NCBI GenBank assembly: GCA_013042895.1
Contig: JABDPD010000071.1
Span: 1 to 5,513, forward strand
DNA from: Boseongicola sp.
GTDB taxonomy: Bacteria > Pseudomonadota > Alphaproteobacteria > Rhodobacterales > Rhodobacteraceae
Length of the DNA stretch: 5,513 bases
Direction: 5' to 3'
Numbering within the stretch: the first letter of the stretch is position 1; every line of letters starts with the position of its first letter. A model generated the notes under the pieces. The model was not told the origin of the DNA. It worked only from the letters and a program-made list of their open reading frames with translations, and did not search any database. Made by a program: the position numbers and the translations under genes. Positions 1 to 5,017 of the stretch are shown here, piece by piece.

Positions 1-465
1 GTCGCGGACATCTCTGTTTGGTTCGCATGTCACCGTGGCCACCTGAGGGACCACGCGACCTCCCGGGGCGGTCCACTCATCGGTGATCGCAGCAAACGCC
101 ATCATTTCTCCGTCACGACGCCGAATGCGCCAAGCGGTCTTGAGTCGCACAGCGCCGGTCCACTCATACCAGCCATCGCAAGGAACCAAAGCGCGGCCAA
201 CTCCCACATAGGCAGACTTCCCAAACACTGTCTCTGAGCGCGCATTAACAATGGTTTCCAATACGGGTCGGCCACGGGCATTCACACGTCCAACCGGTAT
301 AACGCCCCACCGCATGTGGCGAAGAACCCGATCCGGGCCGCAAACGATGATCTCCTGCCCCGGCGCAATATTGCATCGAACAGGATCGTTCACTCCGCTC
401 GACGCAGCCCCCATCCAACTGGCGATTTTGACCACTGGTGTCTCTAGGTAGAAGCGCCCCGGCAC
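1..465 (-). CDS. SRAP-domain protein (YedK/HMCES-like), Cys2-less variant, 3' end cut by window edge
   Basis: The first 155 residues of an SRAP-family protein are visible; the C-terminus lies outside the window. Family members such as YedK and HMCES bind abasic sites in single-stranded DNA and crosslink to them through Cys2. The family landmarks appear in order: PGRF at residues 2-5, a CNIAPGQ block at 31-37 (usually YNxAPTQ), RWGVIP at 52-57, NARSET at 74-79 and an LVPCDGWYEW block at 93-102. Asn74 and Glu101 correspond to the YedK active-site Asn75 and Glu105; the catalytic His would lie beyond the edge. The start is the GTG at 465-463. An in-frame stop sits at 507-505, and between them only CTG or ATC could start, so the normal Met-Cys-Gly-Arg beginning is replaced by Met-Pro-Gly-Arg. 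The gene follows the RidA-like gene after 2 bases and has no clear ribosome binding site, so translation probably depends on coupling. Family assignment is firm; function without Cys2 is unknown. Confidence 0.88.
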   Translation of the reverse strand, partial: MPGRFYLETPVVKIASWMGAASSGVNDPVRCNIAPGQEIIVCGPDRVLRHMRWGVIPVGRVNARGRPVLETIVNARSETVFGKSAYVGVGRALVPCDGWYEWTGAVRLKTAWRIRRRDGEMMAFAAITDEWTAPGGRVVPQVATVTCEPNRDVRD

Positions 466-467
466 GA

Positions 468-866
468 TCAGTGATCCGCGGGAACAGCAGCGACCACTTC
501 GATCTCAACTCTGAATTCTTCGCGGGTGAAGCCGTTGACAATCATTAACGTCGATGCCGGAAGTCGCGTAACGTCCGCCAGCCACCGGTCCCGCGCGGCC
601 ATGTACCCCGCCATGTAGGCGCGGTTCGTCACGAAAGCATTGATACGCACAACATCCGAACGGCCAGCTCCGGCTTCAGCCAAGATCGCATCGATGTTTT
701 TGAAGCAAATATCAGCCTGCTCGCCTTCATCCACTGGCACAGTCCCATCAATAGCCAGACCCAATTGCCCTGACGTAAAGACCAACGAATAACCGTTCGG
801 CACCTCCACCCCATGCGCATATCGGGCAAAAGGCGGTGCAATTGAGGATGGGATCAATTCTTTCAT
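468..866 (-). CDS. RidA/YjgF/YER057c/UK114-family protein lacking the deaminase arginine
   Basis: A 132-residue protein of normal length for the RidA family, which forms small homotrimers with active sites between subunits. RidA proper hydrolyses reactive enamine/imine intermediates to ketones and ammonia; other subfamilies act in pyrimidine or amine catabolism. Visible landmarks are the ARYAHGVEV stretch near residue 14, LVFTSGQLGL at 28-37, the QADICFKNIDAIL helix at 50-62, DVVRINAFVTN at 71-81, LPAST at 102-106 and VEIEVVA at 120-126. The residue equivalent to catalytic Arg105 (normally PAR-T/S) is Ser105, so standard RidA deaminase activity is doubtful. The start is placed at the ATG at 866-864, where family homology begins. 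Longer in-frame starts exist at ATG 926 and TTG 953 but would add an extension that does not look like the family. The only Shine-Dalgarno-like string, GAGG, touches the ATG, so initiation looks weak. The SRAP gene follows 2 bases downstream; the transporter operon is divergent. Confidence 0.9.
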   Translation of the reverse strand: MKELIPSSIAPPFARYAHGVEVPNGYSLVFTSGQLGLAIDGTVPVDEGEQADICFKNIDAILAEAGAGRSDVVRINAFVTNRAYMAGYMAARDRWLADVTRLPASTLMIVNGFTREEFRVEIEVVAAVPADH

Positions 867-903
867 CCTCAAAGGCTGCAATTTGGCCGGGCTCGGTGCA
901 AGT

Positions 904-932
904 GATAAACTTTCCACCCCTTCCATGCTCAA
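904..932 (-). promoter_or_regulatory. Possible sigma70-like promoter for the RidA-SRAP pair
   Basis: On the minus strand, TTGAGC (932-927) and TTTATC (909-904) are separated by 17 bases, giving 4 of 6 and 3 of 6 matches to TTGACA and TATAAT. Transcription would start near 897, about 30 bases before the proposed ATG at 866, and so supports the short start over the alternatives at 926 and 953. The match is weak and such hits occur by chance. Confidence 0.25.
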
Positions 933-936
933 ACCA

Positions 937-974
937 TGTGCGAATCGCGACAAGGTGAGTAATGATTGTGCGAA
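937..974. repeat. 8-bp direct repeat TGTGCGAA, copies 30 bp apart
   Basis: TGTGCGAA occurs at 937-944 and again at 967-974, offset by exactly 30 bp, close to three helical turns, inside the divergent intergenic region. This is the geometry of paired sites for a regulator binding the same DNA face. No regulator gene lies in the window to link to it, and a chance repeat cannot be excluded. Confidence 0.4.
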
Positions 975-996
975 GACGTCTGGGGAGAGCCGTCTT
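973..996. promoter_or_regulatory. Inverted repeat AAGACG-N12-CGTCTT, candidate operator
   Basis: AAGACG at 973-978 and its exact reverse complement CGTCTT at 991-996 flank 12 bases. The left arm overlaps the second TGTGCGAA copy. A loose -10-like string, TCTAAA (1004-1009), lies 7 bases further on with no acceptable -35 element, which would suit a promoter that needs an activator bound in this repeat. It is not followed by a T-run, so it is not a terminator. The role is inferred from position only. Confidence 0.3.
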
Positions 997-1056
997 GGCT
1001 GGTTCTAAATTGGAAGCTCGGCGCATCTCCTCACAAATGGCAAAAGAGAAAAACCT

Positions 1057-1067
1057 GGAGGTGAGGA
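1057..1067 (+). promoter_or_regulatory. Strong ribosome binding site deciding the start of the substrate-binding protein
   Basis: GGAGGTGAGGA contains two purine-rich Shine-Dalgarno cores. The second (AGG at 1064-1066) ends 6 bases before the ATG at 1073. It selects this ATG over the upstream in-frame ATG at 962, in agreement with the signal peptide beginning at 1073. Confidence 0.8.
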
Positions 1068-1072
1068 ATCCC

Positions 1073-2086
1073 ATGAAACTCAAAATCGCAATAGCGACAC
1101 TCGCTGCAATGGCTGGCACTACCGCGTTTGCAGGCGGCCATCTGACCGAAGTGACTTTCGGCACGAACTGGGTCGCGCAAGCGGAACATGGCGGCTATTA
1201 TCAAGCTATCGCAGATGGCACATACGAAGCCTGCGGTCTCTCTGTCACGATCGCCCCCGGTGGTCCGCAAGTAAACAATCGCGCCCAGATGCTCGCCGGA
1301 AAGATCGACTTCCACATGGGCGGAAACCTCCTTCAGGCCTTCTCGGCTGCCAAAGAAGGCATCCCGATGAAAGTTGTTGCGGCGCATTTTCAGAAAGAAC
1401 CGCAAGTTCTTCTAAGTCACCCTGGCAAGGTTTCGAGCTTTGAGGACCTTAAGAATCTCGAGACATTGATCGTCGGCGACAACGGCTTTCAGAGCTTCTA
1501 TCAGTGGATGATGGCGGACTACGGTTTCGAGGCCGAAAAGCGCGTGCCCTACACCTTCAACCCGGCCCCTTTCATCGCCAACGAAAACTCGGCACAGCAG
1601 GGCTACATCACGTCCGAACCTTTCGCGATTGAGCGCGAAGGCGGCTTTGCTCCGGACATTTGGCTCCTAGCGGACGCGGGCTTCACGACCTACGCCACGA
1701 CCGTCGAAACCATGCAGGCCACCATCGACGAAAACCCAGCAGCCGTTCAGTGTTTTGTCGAGGGATCTGCTGTTGGTTGGACCAACTACCTCTATGGAGA
1801 CCCCTCCGCAGCGAACGCATTGATCCAGCAGGACAACGCCGACATGTCGGACGAGCAGATCGCCTTCTCCATTGAAAAGATGAAGCAGTATGGAATCGTA
1901 GACTCCGGCGACGCGCTTGATGCAGGCATTGGCGCAATGAGTGCGGAGACCATCGAGGGCTTCTACAACAAGATGGTCGAAGTCGGCGTCGTCGATGCAG
2001 GCCTTGATATTGGCAGCATCTATACGCTTGAGTTTTCGAACACGGGCGTCGCACTTGGGGTCAAAGCAAGCCTCATGAGCAACTAA
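1073..2086 (+). CDS. Periplasmic ABC transporter substrate-binding protein, NMT1/THI5-like (NitT/TauT type)
   Basis: A 337-residue exported solute-binding protein that should capture a small ligand in the periplasm and deliver it to the permease encoded two genes downstream. Residues 1-20 form a classic Sec signal peptide: Lys2 and Lys4, a hydrophobic core and an AFA cleavage site before Gly21. No lipobox is seen, so it is soluble. The mature part begins with the family's strand and ligand-site region (FGTNW at 29-33, EHGGYYQAIADG at 38-49, then CGLSVTIAPGG at 54-64). It continues with an AGKIDFHMGG block at 75-84 and a QGYITSEPFAIEREGG block at 176-191, both characteristic of NMT1-like proteins. 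Relatives bind pyrimidines (ThiY), sulfonates, nitrate or other compounds, so the fold does not fix the ligand. The only two cysteines, 54 and 227, could form a disulfide. The TAA stop overlaps the ATPase ATG by one base (TAATG). Confidence 0.92.
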   Translation: MKLKIAIATLAAMAGTTAFAGGHLTEVTFGTNWVAQAEHGGYYQAIADGTYEACGLSVTIAPGGPQVNNRAQMLAGKIDFHMGGNLLQAFSAAKEGIPMKVVAAHFQKEPQVLLSHPGKVSSFEDLKNLETLIVGDNGFQSFYQWMMADYGFEAEKRVPYTFNPAPFIANENSAQQGYITSEPFAIEREGGFAPDIWLLADAGFTTYATTVETMQATIDENPAAVQCFVEGSAVGWTNYLYGDPSAANALIQQDNADMSDEQIAFSIEKMKQYGIVDSGDALDAGIGAMSAETIEGFYNKMVEVGVVDAGLDIGSIYTLEFSNTGVALGVKASLMSN

Positions 2087-2898
2087 TGAACACAGCCACC
2101 AAAGCCGCCCTGGATGCATCCGGGGCGGCACCTTTGGGCGCGCGCGCTCCAGTCCTCTCGCTCAATAATATCGACAAGGTTTTTGGCCGCGACGTCGTCG
2201 CTCTGAAAGGCATGTCGCTCGACATACAAGCTGGTGATTTTATCTCGCTTCTTGGCCCTTCAGGATGTGGCAAGTCAACGGCGTTAAGATTAATCGCGGA
2301 CCTCATTCATCCGACATCGGGTTCGATCCGGTGGCAGGTCGAAAAGACACCCGGCGCGCTCTCCGTTGTCTTTCAAGAACCGTCGTTAATGCCCTGGGCG
2401 ACAGTTGCCGACAATGTCTGGTTACCGTTCCGTCTCCAAGGTAAAACGCGCACCTCCGTTAAAGATGACATCGCCGAAGCCCTTGAGCTTGTCGGTCTTG
2501 AGAACTTCCACAACGCCTACCCACGCGAACTCTCCGGCGGCATGAAGATGCGCGTGTCCATCGCCCGCGCTCTGGTGACACATCCGCGCATTATCCTCAT
2601 GGACGAACCATTCGCCGCGCTGGATGAGATTACGCGTTTCAAGCTGAACAACGATCTCCTTGAACTAAAATCCAAGATCGGCTGCACCGTGGTTTTCGTC
2701 ACGCATTCGGTCTTCGAAAGCGTGTTCCTCTCCGACCGTATCGTCGTCATGGCAGCACGCCCGGGCCGCGTTATCCGCGAATTGCACGTTAACGAACCCT
2801 ACCCGCGCAGCGAAGAATTTCGCACATCATCTGAATATGTCGCCCATTGCCGGGCCGCGTCCGACGCCTTGCGGGACGCAATGGAAGAGCACGCATGA
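2086..2898 (+). CDS. ABC transporter ATP-binding protein (NitT/TauT type)
   Basis: A 270-residue cytoplasmic ATPase that powers the importer. All catalytic elements are present: Walker A GPSGCGKST at residues 57-65, Q-loop Gln97 within VFQEPSLMPW, signature LSGGM at 149-153, Walker B IILMDEP at 169-175 with catalytic Glu174, D-loop ALD at 178-180 and switch His207 in VFVTHS. The LSGGM form and the QEPSLMPW stretch are usual for TauB/SsuB/ThiZ-type ATPases, which pair with NMT1-like binding proteins. About 22 low-complexity, alanine-rich residues precede the domain. The start codon overlaps the upstream stop by one base, and the stop overlaps the permease start as ATGA, so the three transporter genes are translationally coupled. 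The protein looks intact. The substrate cannot be read from this subunit. Confidence 0.96.
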   Translation: MNTATKAALDASGAAPLGARAPVLSLNNIDKVFGRDVVALKGMSLDIQAGDFISLLGPSGCGKSTALRLIADLIHPTSGSIRWQVEKTPGALSVVFQEPSLMPWATVADNVWLPFRLQGKTRTSVKDDIAEALELVGLENFHNAYPRELSGGMKMRVSIARALVTHPRIILMDEPFAALDEITRFKLNNDLLELKSKIGCTVVFVTHSVFESVFLSDRIVVMAARPGRVIRELHVNEPYPRSEEFRTSSEYVAHCRAASDALRDAMEEHA

Positions 2899-3752
2899 CC
2901 ATCGCAGAACCCATCGCAGAGCTTCCCCAGATCGACGAAGAGGAAGCACAACGCGCACGTAGACGGCGCAACGAGAAGATCGGCAGCTGGGTTTTGCCTA
3001 TCCTTGTCATCACTTTCTCGATCTGGATATGGGACCGAATTGTCGTTTGGAATGAGCTCCCTCACTATATTCTTCCCGGACCGGGGCGCGTTTTGGAAGC
3101 CCTTATCGAAGACTGGGCAATCTTATTCGACAGCCTCCTGGTGACCCTCCAAATCACCTTTGGTGCACTCGCCATCGCAGTCGCTGGCGGCGTCGGGCTT
3201 GCCGTGCTCTTTACGCAGTCCCGATGGATCGAGATGAGCTTCTTTCCGTACGCTGTGATCCTGCAAGTGACACCGGTCGTCTCAATCGCGCCGTTGATCT
3301 TTATTTACGTGGATAGTCGCCTGGCGGGGCTATTGATCTGCGCCTGGATCGTGGCTTTCTTTCCCATCTTGTCGAACACGACAATGGGCCTGAACTCCGC
3401 CGACCATAACTTGCGCGACCTCTTTAAAGTCTACGGATCATCCCGCTGGCAACGCTTGCGCTTCCTGCAGTTGCCGTCCGCACTCCCCTACTTTCTTGGC
3501 GGTCTACGCATCGCGGGAGGCCTTAGCCTTATCGGCGCGGTCGTCGCTGAATATGTCGCGGGCACTGGCGGAATTGGATCAGGTCTGGCTTTCCGCATCC
3601 TCGAAGCAGGTTACCGGCTGAACATCCCGCGAATGTTTGCGGCCCTCTTCCTGATCGCCATGACTGGCGTCGTAATCTACGCGACCCTCAGCTTCATCAG
3701 CCACATGGCTTTGCGCAAATGGCACGAAAGTGCCATCAAACGGGAGGCCTGA
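2895..3752 (+). CDS. ABC transporter permease (NitT/TauT, BPD_transp_1 family)
   Basis: A 285-residue inner-membrane permease. A charged cytoplasmic N-terminus with an arginine-rich patch at 20-25 precedes about six hydrophobic segments, near residues 31-52, 81-106, 115-139, 143-160, 200-222 and 247-270. The cytoplasmic EAA-type coupling loop that docks on the ATPase is visible as DLFKVYGSSRWQRLRFLQLP at 175-194, with the key Gly181 and the LP pair at 193-194. The YILPGP stretch at 58-63 is usual for TauC/SsuC-like permeases. The ATG at 2895 was chosen because it makes the ATGA overlap with the ATPase stop and has GGAAGAG (2883-2889) upstream. An earlier in-frame ATG at 2847 would extend far into the ATPase gene. 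Only one permease gene is present, so a homodimer is expected. The stop overlaps the amidohydrolase start by one base. Confidence 0.95.
   Translation: MTIAEPIAELPQIDEEEAQRARRRRNEKIGSWVLPILVITFSIWIWDRIVVWNELPHYILPGPGRVLEALIEDWAILFDSLLVTLQITFGALAIAVAGGVGLAVLFTQSRWIEMSFFPYAVILQVTPVVSIAPLIFIYVDSRLAGLLICAWIVAFFPILSNTTMGLNSADHNLRDLFKVYGSSRWQRLRFLQLPSALPYFLGGLRIAGGLSLIGAVVAEYVAGTGGIGSGLAFRILEAGYRLNIPRMFAALFLIAMTGVVIYATLSFISHMALRKWHESAIKREA
3742..3747 (+). promoter_or_regulatory. Ribosome binding site deciding the amidohydrolase start
   Basis: GGGAGG ends 4 bases before the ATG at 3752, which overlaps the permease stop as TGATG. This favours 3752 over the in-frame ATG at 3719, which would add 11 residues and overlap the permease gene by 34 bases. 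Confidence 0.75.
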
Positions 3753-5017
3753 TGCAGGATATTCCCGCAAATGGTACGTTCACATTAATGAACATTACCG
3801 TTCCGGGTTGCCTAATCGGCCGATCGGAGCAGCTTGTCACGACATACCTGCACATCAAAGACGGGAGAATTTCAGATGCGGGCGGTCTTCAAATCGATAT
3901 GGGCCGCGCCATGGTGTTCCCCTGTTTCACCGACATGCATACGCATCTCGACAAGGGCCACATCTGGCCGAGAGCAGCAAATCCAGACGGCACATTCCTC
4001 GGCGCGCTGACAGCGGTGGGCGATGACCGAACCGCGAACTGGACGGCCGATGACGTTGCTACGAGGATGGATTTTGCACTGAAATGCGCTTTTGCCCACG
4101 GCACGAAATCAGTCCGGACGCACCTTGACTCAATCCCTCCGCAAGACGCGATTTCCTGGCCAGTATTCGCTGAGCTGCGCGAAAAATGGGCAGGGAAAAT
4201 TGAGCTTCAGGCTGCCAGTCTTGTTGGCTGTGATAGCTTCGAAAATCTGGCGAAAGACTACTCGGCGACTGCCGATATCGTTGCCGAGCACAGCGGTATA
4301 TTGGGAATGGTCACCTACCCGGTTCCCGATGTGGAACAACGACTTAGAGATTTCTTTACTCTCGCCGGTGATCGTAATCTCGAGGTCGATTTTCACTCCG
4401 ACGAGATCATGGACCCCAGTAGTGAAACCCTGCGCATCATAGCTGAAGTTGTTATCGAGACGGGTTGGGACAGACCCGTCACGGTCGGACATTGTTGCTC
4501 GCTTTCAACGCAGGACGAAACCCGCGCAATGGAGACTCTGGACCTCGTTGCAAAGGCCGGTTTGAATATCGTCAGCCTGCCCATGTGCAACCTCTACCTT
4601 CAGGACCGCCAGGCCGGTCGCACGCCGCGCGGGCGTGGAATTACTCTGGTGCACGAAATGAAGTCGCGCGGCATCAATGTCAGCTTCGCATCTGATAATA
4701 CCCGCGATCCATTCTATGCCTACGGTGACCTCGACATGATAGAAGTCATGCGCCAAGCCACCAGAATTGGTCACCTCGATCACTCCGACAATGATTGGAC
4801 GAACGCTTTCACGACCAATCCCTCCAAGGCCCTGAGTATCGATTTACCTTCGCTAACACCCGGCGCGCCCGCTGATCTCGTCATTTGCAATGCCCGGGAT
4901 TGGACCGAGCTCTTCTCACGACCACAGTCTGATCGCATCGTGCTTCGCGATGGTGCCAAGATCGACACGACGCTGCCAGATTACAGAGACCTCGACCACC
5001 TGATGGAGACCATCTGA
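3752..5017 (+). CDS. Cytosine-deaminase-family metal-dependent amidohydrolase, substrate unknown
   Basis: A 421-residue cytoplasmic enzyme of the amidohydrolase superfamily, close to CodA in length and layout. The family metal and catalytic set is complete: His63 and His65 in the HTHLDK motif (63-68), His215 and Glu218 in HSDE, His247 in VGHCCS and Asp315 in ASDN; these match CodA His61, His63, His214, Glu217, His246 and Asp313. The CodA-like tract is also clear: NLYLQDR at 280-286, RGITLVHEM at 295-303 and SDNTRDPFYAYG at 314-325. Three substrate-pocket positions differ from CodA as I recall it: Gln156 (FPQEG) becomes Leu157, Asp314 becomes Asn316 and Trp319 becomes Phe321. Hydrolytic deamination or ring opening of an N-heterocycle is likely, but cytosine is an improbable substrate. 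AtzC-like aminohydrolases are another possible relative. Placement between an importer and an oxidase, with one-base overlaps on both sides, implies that it acts on the imported compound. Confidence 0.9.
   Translation: MQDIPANGTFTLMNITVPGCLIGRSEQLVTTYLHIKDGRISDAGGLQIDMGRAMVFPCFTDMHTHLDKGHIWPRAANPDGTFLGALTAVGDDRTANWTADDVATRMDFALKCAFAHGTKSVRTHLDSIPPQDAISWPVFAELREKWAGKIELQAASLVGCDSFENLAKDYSATADIVAEHSGILGMVTYPVPDVEQRLRDFFTLAGDRNLEVDFHSDEIMDPSSETLRIIAEVVIETGWDRPVTVGHCCSLSTQDETRAMETLDLVAKAGLNIVSLPMCNLYLQDRQAGRTPRGRGITLVHEMKSRGINVSFASDNTRDPFYAYGDLDMIEVMRQATRIGHLDHSDNDWTNAFTTNPSKALSIDLPSLTPGAPADLVICNARDWTELFSRPQSDRIVLRDGAKIDTTLPDYRDLDHLMETI
5005..5008 (+). promoter_or_regulatory. Ribosome binding site for the FAD oxidoreductase
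   Basis: GGAG lies 8 bases before the ATG at 5017, inside the end of the amidohydrolase gene, and supports that start at the TGATG overlap. Confidence 0.6.

Larger units (their letters stand above)
867..1072. other. Divergent intergenic region, probable shared control region
   Basis: These 206 bases separate the minus-strand RidA-like gene from the plus-strand transporter operon and must hold the promoters for both. It contains an 8-bp direct repeat, a 6-bp inverted repeat, a weak minus-strand promoter match and a strong ribosome binding site for the substrate-binding protein, each listed separately. Open frames cross it in both directions as N-terminal extensions of the flanking genes (for example the plus-strand ATG at 962), but they do not resemble protein families. 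I see no tRNA, no terminator and no thiamine-pyrophosphate riboswitch core such as CTGAGA. Confidence 0.7.

Noticed and set aside
245..541. Overlapping open frames of 98 codons (minus) and 66 codons (plus, 251-451) in the left part
   Set aside because: The GTG-started SRAP frame explains this stretch with several clear family motifs; the other frames are shadows.
923..938. CCATG repeated 11 bp apart
   Set aside because: Five bases are too short to distinguish from chance, and there is no symmetry or conservation evidence.
867..953. Longer RidA-like protein starting at TTG 953 or ATG 926
   Set aside because: The extra residues do not resemble the family, and the start at 866 gives the usual length and places Ser105 on the family numbering. 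The weak ribosome binding site leaves some doubt.
973..996. Reading the AAGACG/CGTCTT inverted repeat as a rho-independent terminator
   Set aside because: The stem is short, the loop is 12 bases, and no T-run follows on either strand.
962..1072. N-terminal extension of the substrate-binding protein from the in-frame ATG at 962
   Set aside because: It would bury the signal peptide that starts at 1073, has no ribosome binding site and overlaps the repeats of the control region. The strong GGAGGTGAGGA site points to 1073.
748..1164. Minus-strand open frame of 138 codons spanning the intergenic region
   Set aside because: It overlaps the RidA-like gene and the start of the substrate-binding protein gene and shows no domain, signal or ribosome binding site supporting translation.
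1667..2131. Long minus-strand open frame of 154 codons opposite the substrate-binding protein gene
   Set aside because: It is antisense to a well-supported gene, its composition is rich in Cys, Arg and His with no recognisable domain, and it is explained by codon bias on the other strand.
1073..3752. Thiamine-precursor (ThiXYZ) transporter
   Set aside because: The family resemblance is real, but there is no TPP riboswitch core upstream and no thiamine salvage gene such as tenA or thiD nearby. The neighbours suggest catabolism.
3752..5017. Naming the amidohydrolase codA (cytosine deaminase)
   Set aside because: The metal site matches, but substrate-pocket positions differ from CodA, so the symbol would claim an unsupported activity.
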